Part shown: positions 1 to 11,792 of the stretch, one piece after another | How positions within the stretch are numbered: position 1 is the first letter of the stretch | Layout: each line of letters begins with the position of its first letter | Origin: Bryoerythrophyllum caledonicum | Taxonomy: Eukaryota > Streptophyta > Bryopsida > Pottiales > Pottiaceae | Assembly (NCBI GenBank): GCA_963971425.1 | Contig: OZ020520.1 | Coordinates: forward strand, 10,229,807-10,293,806 | Direction: 5' to 3' | DNA length: 64,000 nt | The notes under the pieces: generated by a model | Told to the model about the DNA's origin: nothing | Databases searched by the model: none | Seen by the model: only the letters and a program-made list of their open reading frames with translations | Program-made: the position numbers and the translations under genes

Positions 1-590
1 GAAGTTTTGTATGCAATGAGAGAAATCAACAATCAGAGAACAATGAAAAATTTCTTAAAGAAATATTTCAACCAAAATTTAAGACCAAAATCATTTTGCA
101 TGCGTATGAAATACAACATAGTATGTGGCACGGTATTCATTGAATATCAGTGCATTTCATGCAAATTGAGTTTTAACACCTCCAGAGTCCCATTTTGGGT
201 CTTGTGGGCATTGAAGGCTTAACCCTCTAGCGCCCAGTAAGCCCAAAATGGGACTCTAGAGGTGCTAAAACTCAATTTGCATAAAATCCATGAGGAATTA
301 GGCTTCAAGATGCAAGGTTTAGATTTGCGCACAGATTACAAGAACACTCTCCAACAATCAGATCATGATTTGGATTTATAGAACTCTTGGAAAAGCTAGG
401 AGCACAACACAAAACACAGCCAATACTCTAAAATACAGTGAATACAGTGAATACCATGCCACATACTATGTTGTATTTCACACATGCACATTGATTTTGG
501 TCTCAAATTTTGATTGAACTTCGTCTTTAAGACATTTTTCATTGTTTTGTGATTGTTGATCTCTCTCCTCACATACAAAACTTTTGTTTT
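1..590. repeat. Two inverted foldback repeats joined head to head at a TTAA
   Basis: Bases about 7-215 and about 250-585 are inverted copies of each other: both encode the same short peptide run (EINN..TMKN..K..FNQNLRPKS) on opposite strands. They meet at TTAA (219-222), with mirrored AGTCCCATTTTGGG / CCCAAAATGGGACT blocks either side. The arrangement matches the pair at 7137-9003, so I read it as two TTAA-targeting elements, or one foldback element, with the left side cut by the window edge. The short ORFs are repeat sequence, not genes. Confidence 0.6.
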
Positions 591-901
591 GATTTGTATA
601 AGATTGGAATATTTTTGTATACAATCAAGTAGAAAAAAGAAAAAAAAATCACCAATAATTGTGTATAAATATTTTCTTCACATATGAAATGTCAATGCAA
701 AGCTATCAACCTAATGCACATGTGAACCGCTCTAATTCAAAGTAAAAAAATTCTTGCAAGAATCTATTGATAATTAAAGTAGTACACCCTCCAAATTCCA
801 GAGTTTTCACTACCAATATACGGTAACTTTAAACACTATAATATATTCCATCAACCGTTGGATGTTGTGCAAAATTTCTCAAAAGTTGAGGTCATGGGTT
901 A
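591..901. other. AT-rich spacer, nothing recognised
   Basis: AT-rich sequence without a usable reading frame. It ends in GGTTA (897-901), the left target duplication of the copia element. Confidence 0.6.
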
Positions 902-1139
902 TGTCAAGGGAATGAACTAGGGCCCCTACCAAGAGGGGTTCAGATATAGTTAGAGGAGTACACGTGCCTGAAAAGGCGGGAGTCCGTACTCCGGGGTGGA
1001 GCTGCCACTAACCCATAACTGGAGATTAGGTTAGTGTTAATGTCAGTATCAACTAGTATAGATACGGTTGATACGGTAGTTTATCTTACAATAAACCCTA
1101 GAGTTAACTAATGGGCGTATTACCCAATGTATCTTAACA
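902..1139 (-). repeat. 3' LTR of the copia element
   Basis: 238 bp. On the minus strand it begins TGTTAAGATACATTGG and ends CCCTTGACA. It pairs with 5962-6187 and carries 12 bp that the other copy lacks. Confidence 0.93.
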
Positions 1140-1270
1140 CTCCTCCTTGACCATTTAGGTTATCTCATTAAAAACTTTTATAAGGGAAAACCCTGATAAG
1201 GGAAAAAAAACGAGTAAAAGAAAAGAGTGTAATCCTTCTAGGAACCTAGGAGTTCCTGGATAGTCTTCAT

Positions 1271-4200
1271 TCATGCGTCGCGTATTAGCTTTTGGTGTTT
1301 GTACGCATGTAGAGCCTTGGTGAGCATGTCCGCTATGTTTTGAGCGGATTCTATCTTCCGCACTTCAATCTGTCCTGATTCGGTGAGATCTTGTGTGAAG
1401 CCGAAGATGTGAGGACTGATATGTTTAATTTGGTCGGCTTTGATGAAGCCGGAGCTGACTTGATCTATGCATGCGACAATATCTTCAAAGATCACTGTTG
1501 GTTTCTTCTATGACGTTAGGCCGCATTGATCAGCGATGGTTTGATGCATGGTTCGTAACCACACAACCTCGCGTGTGGCCTCGTGAAATGCAAGGAGCTC
1601 CGCGTGGTTTGTTGACGTTGTCGTCACTGTCTGCTTTACTGACTTCCATGAGATCGGTGCTCCGTTCTCCATGAAGATGTAGCCTGTTTGTGACTTTCCC
1701 GATAGTTCATCTGTCTTGAACCCAGAGTCCGCGTATCCGATGATCTCGGCTGGCTCTTCTCTTCTGAAGTGAAGGCCTAGGTCTTTGGTGCCCCAAAGGT
1801 AGCGCAGGAGGTGTTTGATTCCATTCCAGTGCATGGCGGCCAGTTTCTGGTTGTGTCGTGCCAAGAGGCTAGTTGCAAAAGAGATGTCCGGCCTGGTATG
1901 AGTTGCGAGGTAAAGTAGTGCGCCGACACCCGTCAGGTATCATGACCTATCGACTTCTTCTTCGCTCTCCTCGCATGGCCTGTAGGGGTCTTTGCTTGTC
2001 TTACTTTGGCCCATCATTGGTGCTGCCAGCGGGTGGGCCTGGTCCATGTTGAAGCTTCATAGAAGCTTCTTTACATAGGCTTCTTGATGAAGTAGAATAT
2101 TCCCATCTGGGAGGTGGAAAATCTATAGTCCAATATAGAAAGTGGTTCTACCGAGTAGTTTCATCTCGAATGTAGATGTTAGTATAGTCTCCACGTGAGA
2201 ACAAAGCTTTTTAGTTCCAACTAGGTTTAAATCATCGACATATACAGCTAGTATGATAAAACCACAGCTATCACGTAGAACAAACACGCATGGGAGGGCT
2301 GGATGATTCGTGAAGTCATGAGAAAGCAAAAAGGTGCAAAGACGGTGGTACCACATACGCCCAACTTGCTTTAAGCCATACAAGGCCTTATGTAGCTTCA
2401 GCCCCGAGTGCTTGCCTGGTTCGGCGAGTATGCTCTTGTTGAGAAAATCCGATGGGGGCCGGATGTGGATGTCGGCGTCCAGAGTTCCGTAAAGGAACGC
2501 TGTAACCACGTCAAGTAGTTGGGTCTCCAGTGTCAGCTGGACAACTAGGCTTAAGAAGTATCTGAATGAGGTGTTGTCCATCATTGGAGAGAAGGTTTGT
2601 TTGAAATCGATCCCAGGTCTCTACGTGAAACCTTGGGCGACTAACCTTACTTTAAATCTGACGACCTCCCTGTGCTCGTTTCTCTTACAAGTGAAAATCA
2701 GCTTGTGGCCGATAGGTTTGTTAGGAAGGTTCGTGATCAGGGATCCAAATACTCCGCGCTTTCTCAGCGACGCATATTCGGCGTGGAGGGCTGCCTTCCA
2801 TTGAGGCCATTCGGAGCTGGCCTTTGCCTGCTTCAAGGTGGCTGGTTCATGTTCCAAGCTCGCTAGCTGTGATATAAACGTGGCCACTCGTGCTCCTTCT
2901 AGAGTTTCTGGTTCATCGGGTAGGATCCCTGATGTGAACTCTCTATTCATACAGTCAGTGTGTAGGGTCGCTGGTTTAGTGCGACTTGGATTTGACGTTG
3001 AGGGAGTAGCCTATGGCTTCTTTTTTTTGTTGGGGGTGGAACTTGTTGGTTTCCAGTCCCGGGTAGGAGATTTCTAATTATTCGTGGGCCTATACTTAAG
3101 CCATTTGGGATTTTAACCGCTAGGGCTCGGATGTCTAAAATTTTCTTGACTTCAGTGTCAGCTACGGCTGTTCTCAGGTCTGGGTTCATCCTAAGAGTTT
3201 CTAGGGCTGTGAAGTTTAGTTCGGTGGACTAGTTTGACTTAACTGCATGGGGAAAGATGGTTTCTACGAACGTGCAGTTCTCAAAGCCAGCCTTGTGTGT
3301 CTCGGTTGAGTCCGAGAATACATATCTCATGATGCTAGGAGAGTCGTAGCCTAGGTAGATGGCTTGTTTCATGTGGGTTGATATTGTTTTCTGTTGTGGT
3401 TCTGGAACAGAAATCCATATTTGGCAGCCAAACATGTGGAGATGGACAACGTTTGGGGTTCTACCCGACATTAGCTCTAGTGGTGATTGGCTATTTAATA
3501 GCGTAGGGCGTAGCCTTAGGAGCATAGTCGCGTGTGGTACAGCTGGTCCCCACATAGTAGATGGTAGATTAGATTGTAGGAGTAGAGGTCTTGTAACTAA
3601 TTGGATTTTCTTTATAAAGGCCTTGACTAACCCGTTCTGGGAATGCTCGTAGGGAATCGAATACGTTAGTTCAATTCCTAATGCTACACAGTAGTCCTCA
3701 AATGCGTGAGATCTAAACTCTTGCGCATTATCCATTCTCAAGAAACGAATGGGAAAATCAGGGAAATGATTTCTAAATCTGAGGATCATAGCTAGGAGCT
3801 TTGGAAACACCATGTTCCTTGTGGTTAGTAGGGATACTTCCGCGTGCCTCCCTGAAGCATCGACCAAGACTAGAAAAACTGACCTGATCTACCAAGACTA
3901 CCAAAACTGACCTGATGGCGGGTTGATTGGGCCGCACACGTCTCCTTGGAGTCGGTGAAGTGCTGTCGGGAGCTCCGTAGGTAGCTTCCATCGGGAAGGG
4001 CGCCTGATCAGCTTCCCCTGAATACAGGCGGCGCATTCGACAACCTTCTCCGCCTTGCTCGTGCACATGTTGTGCCCCATTAGCGTTGGCAGCATCCGTC
4101 CGAACATCGTGGTTCCTAGATGATCCAGGCGTCTATGCCATAGGTTTGCCTTGAGCGATACTGTGAGGAACGACGTTCCTTTTGCTCCAAGGCTACGGTC

Positions 4201-4773
4201 TCTTGCCGTGAGCTGGTGTACTCGGGCGGGGCCGCCAGGTTCATCATCATCTCGTTTCGAGACGTGGCTACTCCCCATTATTTGGAGTTCATATAGACCG
4301 TTGACTCCCGCGTGAGCGGTGACAAGGATCTTCAGCCCTTGCCTGAGTTCTAACGTCTCTTCATCTTTTCCCACCACGGTGGAGATGTGGATGTCATTTG
4401 CCCGTATATCCCTGTAGCTGATCAAGCTACGGGGGGCACTAGGGGCGTATATAGCCCTTTCACACTTGAGGGGGAATCCTCCGAGCAATATTATCATTGC
4501 CCGGCCCTCTCGAAACCGAAAGTTTCGACTTCCAGCAATGGTGACTATATCACATGATTGCCAGGGTTCATTCTGAGTTTTAAACTTGAAGAAATTCGGA
4601 TCCTGGAGAATCGTGTGACTTGAGGCGCTGTCAAGCAAGGCGATTTTCACCTTGGTTGTTTGCCGCTCATTCACAGTCATGTAGTTCTCCGGATCTAATT
4701 CTGTGAAGGACGGTGCATCGAGGGTGTGCGTTTCCCTCTTCTCGCCCTTCAACTTCTGAAGTTCTTTATACAA
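1271..4773 (-). pseudogene. copia pol region (protease, integrase, RT, RNase H)
   Basis: In minus-strand order: aspartic protease with ALLDSASSHT (about 4640); a GAG-pre-integrase block with LWHRRLDHLGT (about 4130); integrase core with RMDNAQEFRSHAFEDYC and HSQNGLVKAFIKK (about 3640-3740); reverse transcriptase with DVVTAFLYGTLDADIHIRPP (about 2500) and the YVDD active-site box (about 2230); RNase H with YADSGFKTDELSGKSQTGY and TSTNHAELLAFHEA (about 1560-1740). All domains of a copia pol are represented, but the frame is interrupted several times, so the element looks inactive. Confidence 0.9.
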
Positions 4774-4794
4774 CTCTATGAAGTATGTAGGGGT

Positions 4795-5703
4795 CCTACA
4801 TTCCTTTGCGTAGTGGCCTTTACGTCCACATTTATGACATGACTCCTTTACGCTCTTCTTATTAGATGAGTTGGACTTGTCAAATTTAGGTTTCTGATTG
4901 TTCTTCTGGAGACGAGGAGAGGACTTACCTCTGTCTCCCTTCTGTCAATGTTTGGATGCCTCTGCGTTGTGTGCTTTGCAGGGCTGCGCCTTGTCCAAGG
5001 TCGCACTTGGTGAGTCAACGCCCTCGTATTTGCCTGATCCGCATGCTTCAGTCGCATGCGTCTCCCTTGGTGGCCTTGATTCTGCGTTCTTCAGTAGTAG
5101 CTGTTGCTGCTTCTCGGCTAAGAGTAGATACATCATTAGTTGTGAGTGTGTCTCAAATATCATATTTCTATATTGTTGTGCAAGAATAGCGCAAGTAGGA
5201 GGAAAAGTTGAGAGAGTCTTATCGATCAGTTCGGCGTCGGTGACCTTGTCACCACATAGCTTGAGGCGTGCGATTATCCGGTAAAGCTCGGAGTTGAACG
5301 AGATGAAGTCTGGGTGATCCAGCACTCTGAGATTGATCCAATCGCTCTGAGCCTGTGGGAGGAAGATGGTGGCCTCGTGGTGGAAGCGCGCTCGAAGTTG
5401 TGCCCTTAGGGCTGTCGGCTCGTCTACTTGAATATATTGTTGTCGTAGTGATAGGTCAAGGTGTCTGCGAAGAATCAACACCGCCTGCCAACGATAAGGT
5501 GCGAGGAGGTCGGCCGCGGCAACGGGGTCGAGAGCTCTGTCCAACTCCTCCGCAGACATGTATGCTTTAACGTCATTGTGCCACTCGAGATAGTTCGATC
5601 CATCACGTTCGAGCGGATCAAATAGTAATGGTTGTGTGCGCGGCTCTCGTGTGCGTCCATGCGTGGCCATAGCTACTCTCTCCGTATCTCCGTGTGTGTG
5701 CAT
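4795..5703 (-). pseudogene. copia gag region (UBN2-type) with zinc knuckle
   Basis: The capsid-like part of the copia fossil. Its N-terminal half reads FDPLERDGSNYLEWHNDVKA, then a long helical UBN2-type domain (LRRHLDLSLRQQYIQVDEP, KTLSTFPPTCAILAQQYRN) ending in a glutamine/leucine-rich stretch (LLLAEKQQQLLLKNAE). A C-x2-C-x4-H-x4-C zinc knuckle (CHKCGRKGHYAKEC) lies at about 4795-4845. UBN2 gags are typical of plant copia elements. Treated as a fossil. Confidence 0.85.
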
Positions 5704-5961
5704 CTCTGTCTACGTGCCTGTCGATGTGTGCATTCATGTCTACCTGATAGAGTACATTGACATGGTACTGTGATTGAACAATGTCCTACTGTCGACCGCT
5801 GTGGGCGTGAACAGTAAGTGTGTAAAGACTTAACAACACCGTGCGGCTGTGAACCAGAGATCATATAGATTGGAAAAAAAATGCGTGTCTAACTACCGAA
5901 AGTCAGACATGGAGTAGGTTTAAAAAAAATTTAGTTGCAAGAGAGGCTCGTGCTGATAACG

Positions 5962-6187
5962 TGTTGAGGGAATGAACTAGGGCCCCTGCCAAGAGGGGTT
6001 CAGATATAGTTAGAGGAGTACACGTGCCTGAAAAGGCGGAAGTCCGTACTCCGGGGTGGAGCCGCCACTAATCCATAACTAGTGTTAATGTCAGTATCAA
6101 CTAGTATAGATACGGTTGATACGGTAGTTTACCTAATAGTAAACCCTGGAGTTAACTAATGGGCGTATTACCCAATGTATCTTAACA
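5962..6187 (-). repeat. 5' LTR of the copia element
   Basis: 226 bp, minus-strand start TGTTAAGATACATTGG and end CCCTCAACA. I counted about eleven substitutions against the 3' copy. Confidence 0.93.
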
Positions 6188-7136
6188 GGTTAAATTCAAT
6201 TTTGTAAGGTCAGATATTAATATTAGGGATTGTATTTCCATCTAATCCGGTTCAAAGAAAAAAATCAACAGAACCTTGGTTTTTCCAGAAACATCCCTAT
6301 GCGGTAAAGAGTTAAAGGATTATATCACATCGTGTAGTAGGAAAAACAGAAAATAATTAAATATTGAATTACATATCAGTTGTGAAATCAGGAATCAATT
6401 TTCAGAAAGTAGAGAGTGGTATGGTCCACAAAAAGAGCTATTTTAGACTTTCTTAAACAATTATGAGAGATGGGGAAAATAAATTTTAGCCAGGCTTGCA
6501 AACGAGTAAAAAGGTGTCTCATTTTACATGCTGATTTCGTAATATTTGTGACATGTCATGACAGAGTTAAAGGCAATCTGGGCAGTTGTGATTTTGGGAC
6601 GCAAATGCCCATGTTGATTCTCATGAATTTGAGTGGTGTCACATGACGTGCCTTTTTCATCTCAGTCCAACAACAATAGGACATGACTTTAAAACACCCC
6701 TCCCAATAAGCAGCTGCTTAGGTTTGTGGGCAGTATTTGACGGCCCATTCCCCCACCTCAGTATTATGTTTAGTTCACCAACCTACACAAGTGGCACAAT
6801 CATCTAGCCACTACTTCAAAATGTTACATGGGTTGTTGAAGGATTCTCCGTCACCCCTTCCTTAGAGCGAGAATCATGTTCAAGAAGTGTTTCAAGTGAT
6901 GCCCATGTCATGTAAGGTAAACCCCCATAACCAACACGTTAACCCTCAACCCCTGAAGGACCACCTGTACCTCCGGGGTACAATTTTTTTTGACTTTGAC
7001 CGCAATTGTCTTTCAAAATATTTACCACATCATCTCATATAAGTTTAGAAGAAGATCTTACGGTTGTATTCTTTAGAGATTCATCTTGGTGGATTTTTAT
7101 CAATGGAGTAGAGATTCCTCTAAAATACCTTGGTAC
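6188..7136. other. AT-rich spacer with a partial TTAA-element end
   Basis: No gene seen. At about 6940-6970, TTAACCC followed by CCCCTGAAGGACC resembles the ends of the TTAA elements nearby, so a truncated extra copy may start there. The GGTTA at 6188-6192 is the copia target duplication. Confidence 0.4.
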
Positions 7137-8055
7137 CCCTAAAGGACCATGACCACTATCGCTCTAAAACCAGTCCAAAACTACCACTGCCAAAAAGAGA
7201 CATGAAAATCACATTTTAAAGCGAATTTTGGATTTTCAACCGTAAGATCTTAAAATAGACTTCTCTGTAAACATGCCATTGAATTTAATTGCAATCCACC
7301 GCATGGATTGATAGATTTTAGTGTTTAAAGTCAAAACAACGGCTCATTTTCTTCCCTGTGTTGAGTAGATCAGCAGACTTTGACTTCACTTTGTATCAAA
7401 TTTTTGCATTGTACAAGGTCTAAATCTTTTACCGTTGTCTTAAGCATGATGTTATTTCCCAACACACCAATTTTTAGAGGTAAAAAGGGGTGTAGCATAT
7501 TCAAAACAAGTGTGCAAGGATTGGTGGTTCAAAAATTGCCATTTCACGTTTTATTTTTTTGTGAACTACGTTTGTATTCGAATGATTATCCAAACGGTCA
7601 ATAAGAAGGTTTTCACCACATATTGTTGTTGAAAAAATAAAAAGTGAAAATATGAAGATCTGTAGGTTTTATGTAGAAAAGATGAATTTTTCCCCCCCGT
7701 TGCCCGACAATGTGAAAATGTTTGACTTGGAATAAATGCCTCTTTACACAAAAGGCAAGATTTTTTTTTGAAAACTTCCAAAGAAGGAAATATTCTTTAT
7801 GTGTGAAAAATCTCATTGTCAATAGAAACTTCTGTCAAAAATTTTAGAGGTGACCATAGTCCCTATTTTTTACTATGAGTGGTACTAACGTTTAAACCGC
7901 AAATTCAAAAAAAATAATATAAATACCTCCGCAAAGTTCTTGTTAGAGGCAATCTGGTATAAAATTTTCAATTCTAAAGGGATTTTTGTCGAATTTTAGG
8001 TACATGCCCGAAATCCAATTTGACCCTGGGGGGACAGTTGGTCTTTTAGGGTTAA
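7137..8055 (+). mobile_element. Noncoding TTAA-targeting element, copy X3
   Basis: About 920 bp. Left end CCCCTAAAGGACCATGACC, right end TTGGTCTTTTAGGG followed by TTAA (8052-8055). The middle is shared with X1 (57975-58927), including ATCAGCAGACTTTGACTTCA and a GGGGTGTAGCATATTCAAAA-like stretch. No transposase reading frame. The TTAA target preference and short CCCYTAAAGG ends resemble nonautonomous piggyBac-like elements; family assignment is inference. Confidence 0.65.
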
Positions 8056-9003
8056 CCCTTAAAGGACCAAGTGTCAAACATGGGCTTTCTGAAAGTTTCG
8101 TCAATTTCCTATGCTGTCGATTTCCAAAATTCCTCTATGAAATTTTTACTATACAAAGGCATTACCAGGACCGTAGTAGAAAAACAATTTTTTCCTAAAT
8201 TGGACATTTGATGAAAAAGTTATAGGGTTTTGAATTTCAAATGGGTAGAGCGGGCACCTCGGGCACCTCCAAAAACTTTTGTTAGGATACTCTATTGAGT
8301 ATGAATTTTCAATACTTGCAAGTAATATTGTTTCCCTTCATATTTTCAAAATAATATTCTTGTCATTAGTGAAAAATAGCATACCAACCCAAGTCAAACA
8401 TTTTCACATATTGTCACTCATTGTCAAGTAAGGTATCAAAAAAACTTCTTCTTTTCCACATAAAACCTAGATATTTTTTATATTTTTCACTTTTTATTTT
8501 TCCATAACAATCTGTCGTGTAAACCTTCTTATCAACTATTCGGATCATCAATCTAAAACATATTAAATTCACAAAAAGTTAAAGTGTGAATTGGCAAATT
8601 TTGAAACTCCCTTCCTTGCACACTTGTTTTGAATATGCTACACCCATCCTCTACCTCTAAAAATTGGTATATAACAAACTAACATCATGTTTAACACGAT
8701 GATAATTGATTTAGACCTTGTGTAGTGCAAAAAATTTGACACCAAGTGAAGTCAAAGTCTGTTGATCCACTAAACGCAGGGAAGAAAATGAACCGTTTTC
8801 TTGACTTCAAACACTATAATCTTTCAATTTGTGCGGTCAAAGTTTATGAAATTTTGTAGATATATTACTTAAGAAGTCTTTTTTGAGATCCTACGGTCAA
8901 AACTAGAAATCGAAGTTTTTGTTTCCTTCTTTGCTCATTGCACTAGAATTTAACAATTTTGAAGTGTTTTTGGTGTAAAATTGTCACGGTACCTTAGGGA
9001 TTA
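8052..9003 (-). mobile_element. Noncoding TTAA-targeting element, copy X2 (inverted)
   Basis: Starts TTAACCCTTAAAGGACCAAG and ends CTTAGGGATTA, so the right TTAA has decayed. The interior is the reverse complement of X3 and X1 (for example GTGAAGTCAAAGTCTG at about 8742). It shares the TTAA at 8052-8055 with X3. About 950 bp, no coding capacity. Confidence 0.65.
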
Positions 9004-9063
9004 GAGGGCTAATCCTTAAATGTCATTAAAGAACCATATGTATATGAACGTATTTTATTTTTT

Positions 9064-9424
9064 AGATTATTAAAAATGTATTAAAATTTAGCAAGACGTA
9101 CACCTTTGAATTGAAGACTCTTCAACTAATATCTTTCATTTCGAGGTCATTTCAATATTTGAACCTTATTATGTTCAAATACAACATTATACATGTAGAA
9201 TTCTGTGCCGACCAATGGCACCTTCTGAAGCTCAAGGGTAAAACGTTCATAGGGAATTGTATATTCATGCACATATTTTACTATTAAAATACATAATATG
9301 TATTAGATTTTAGCAATCTTACACCTTTGGATTGAAGATTCTTCAACGAACATCTTTCATTTGGAGGATATTTCAATATCTAAACCTTATTATGTTCAAA
9401 TACAACACCATGCATGTACATGTG
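9064..9424. repeat. Diverged direct repeat, two ~140-bp copies
   Basis: Bases 9064-9203 and 9286-9424 repeat in the same orientation about 222 bp apart, sharing GAAGA(C/T)TCTTCAAC, ATCTTTCATTT and CCTTATTATGTTCAAATACA. Noncoding; looks like an old tandem duplication. Confidence 0.6.
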
Positions 9425-11050
9425 GAATATTATAGTCACAAGGAATACCTTTTGACGTTTAAGAGTTCTGAAATGTGCATATATAGAGAGGAGAAAGAAT
9501 TCTACCAGTGTATTTTTGAGTAATAGCCAATAGAATTACAATCTCAACCTAAGTAGTTTCCTATTTTTTTACAAAATGAGAATTAGTTACAAAATTTCAA
9601 GGTGTACTAGCTGGTGGGTGCCAATAGATCTCCCCATAAGCATCGGCCAAAAGTAAGGGATCTTGGGTGATAACAAACCTTCATTTAGATGGGTGAACAT
9701 GTGGTAATGAAATGGAAGTGGTTTGGATATATGAAAATTTTATAAGTATCAGTTATGAATTTTGGTTTGTTACTAGGGGAATTACCTTATGAAGATTCCG
9801 TATTTGAAAACTTGCAGCGGCAATTTTGGATCAAAGAAGGCCTATTATTGGATTGAGAACAAGCATACATGTTAATGTGGTTACACCATTGGTGGCCTTG
9901 CTAGGAAGTTCTCAACCTAGCCCGATGTAGTTTTCGGTAACCCATGTGTTGGTTATGTATGGCATCATCTCTTTTTTGTATAAATTTTGACACATTCGAG
10001 ATGAAATTTGAAAAATTATTCACTGAACTTGCTCATGAATCCTTCATATTTTTGCATGGTCCTTTTTTACATACAACGTGATTTTAGACTTCATTCGAGC
10101 TAAAAGAACAATTTTAGATAGTTCCTTTTACTATAATAGTGTTGGCTTGTACCATTTGACCATGTCTATAATGGTCACAACGTAATATGCCTCTTTGATC
10201 CAAATTATTATACAATGATTTATCATTTTCTATGGTATGTGAAAAATAAATGAGACTTGGGAGTAATAATAAAACGTTATGTGTATCACAAGACATATTC
10301 CAATATGGTATAATCTTCTGTTAATGGATAAAGTTGATTTCCTTGTTTATGTAACCATGTCATTGCACAACCTAAGTTGGGTGGACATATATTTAGTGGT
10401 AGAATAAACAAACACTTTCTTCATGGCGGTATTTACTTGAGACTAAAGTTCTTCTTTGTTGTCTTTGAACAACTGAAATTATGGTATTTCATGACCAATG
10501 AGCAAGATTTTACTTTCTATATATGGTTTAAATTGTCAAGTGAAGGTAATACTCTTTGGTCCTCACATACCATCTGTCTACTAGTGTTGCAAATGAATGT
10601 CTAGTAGTTTATTTCTAAATTTTCCATTTTAGTAAGAAAATAGATTTATGATATTTGGTCTTTTATACAATTAGTTATAGATGTGCCAAATTGGATGGAA
10701 TGGCAATGACAAAATATGAACTTATAGATGATTTACTAATAAATATAGGTTTCTTTAGTCTTAATTACTAAGGTAGAAACACCTTAATCTACAATGATTT
10801 CAATTGCATCTATTGATCATTGTAATTATTTTACCACATATGGTCTTATTCCATTGCATGATTATGATAATTATTTTTACATGTGGTCAATGAAACTCGT
10901 TAGAAAGCCCAATTGTTGCACCTCCACAACATGTGCTTGTTCATAATATATATATATGTACATCTATGGTTGATATTCATAGTAAATAAACATTATTTAA
11001 AAATTGTCCTTCAAATAAAAAATTATAAAACATCTAAAAGTCATGGTCAT
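9425..11050. other. AT-rich intergenic stretch, nothing recognised
   Basis: I see no credible gene, RNA or transposon end here. The last five bases, GTCAT (11046-11050), are the left target duplication of the gypsy element. Confidence 0.5.
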
Positions 11051-11517
11051 TGTCACGGACATACCTTAAAAGACACGTTAGAAAGTCTTAGAAGACTCTA
11101 GAAGTTTCTAGAAGACTCTAGAAAGACTCTAGAAGATCCTGGAAGATTGTAGAAGGTTCTAGAAAGCCTTAGAAGACTCTAGGACACTCTAGGAAGTTGT
11201 TAAAAAAACTTCGTAGTTCTTAAGAAGTTACTGGAGAAGCTTCTTATAGGAAGTTATTGGAGAAGCTTCATAGTTCTTAAGAAGTTATTGGAGAAGCTTC
11301 TTAGCTTGTATGGAAGTCGCTCGAGAAGCTTCCATAAGGGCCTTATGCCAACAGTATAAATAGGAGTGGAGGCTGAAGGTGTCTTCAGTCTCGACAACTC
11401 ACTCTTGTGGTCCAGCCAAGGCCTTCTTGTATCTTGTTCTTGTTCTAGTTCTTGTTCTAATATCAAGTTAACTCTCTCTCTTGACTTCAATCCTTGTTAT
11501 GAGTTTGGTCCCTGACA
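11051..11517 (+). repeat. 5' LTR of the gypsy element, with TATA box
   Basis: 467 bp. Its first half is built of short repeats of AGAAGACTCTAG and of TTCTTAAGAAGTTA(C/T)TGGAG. A TATA-like box (AGTATAAATAGG) lies at about 11350 and is followed by a pyrimidine-rich leader. Confidence 0.93.
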
Positions 11518-11792
11518 TTTTGACGAGACTGACTTCATCTCCAATATCAGAGTTAGACTCTTCTTGGAGAGTGTGGATCACCTTTCTTCTTGCAAGGTGC
11601 ACTAACGCATTAAGAGTTGCGGATTACCCTCTTCTAAACTGATATTTATTTCTTCTCAATATTGGAGCTTTATTTTATGTGAGAGAGTGGATCACACCTC
11701 TCCTTAGAAGTATTAAGGCGTTTTAGAGGTTGCGGATTACCCTCCTCTAGACCAATATTGTGTTTATTAAGATTCATTTTTTTTCTTTCAGA
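11518..11792 (+). promoter_or_regulatory. Untranslated leader of the gypsy element with a duplicated block
   Basis: Between the 5' LTR and gag a ~60-bp block occurs twice (about 11570-11635 and 11688-11750): GTGGATCAC, then a short spacer, then GTTGCGGATTACCCTC. A T-rich run ending TTTTTTTCTTTCAG sits directly before the gag ATG and looks like a 3' splice site, so a leader intron is possible. Confidence 0.5.

Larger units (their letters stand above)
902..6187 (-). mobile_element. Ty1/copia LTR retrotransposon fossil
   Basis: A nearly complete copia-type element read on the minus strand. Long terminal repeats lie at both ends and the 5-bp target duplication GGTTA is perfect (897-901 and 6188-6192). 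The order gag, zinc knuckle, protease, integrase, reverse transcriptase, RNase H is diagnostic of Ty1/copia, because integrase precedes reverse transcriptase. Next to the 5' LTR lies TTATCAGCACGAG, a primer-binding-like sequence, and a purine tract (CAAGGAGGAG) abuts the 3' LTR. The coding region is broken by roughly six to eight interruptions. LTR divergence of about 5 percent plus one 12-bp gap suggests a moderately old insertion. Confidence 0.93.

Noticed and set aside
1-590. CRISPR-like or tRNA-like structure at the foldback
   Set aside because: Only two inverted copies, no spacer array and no cloverleaf; it fits paired TTAA elements.
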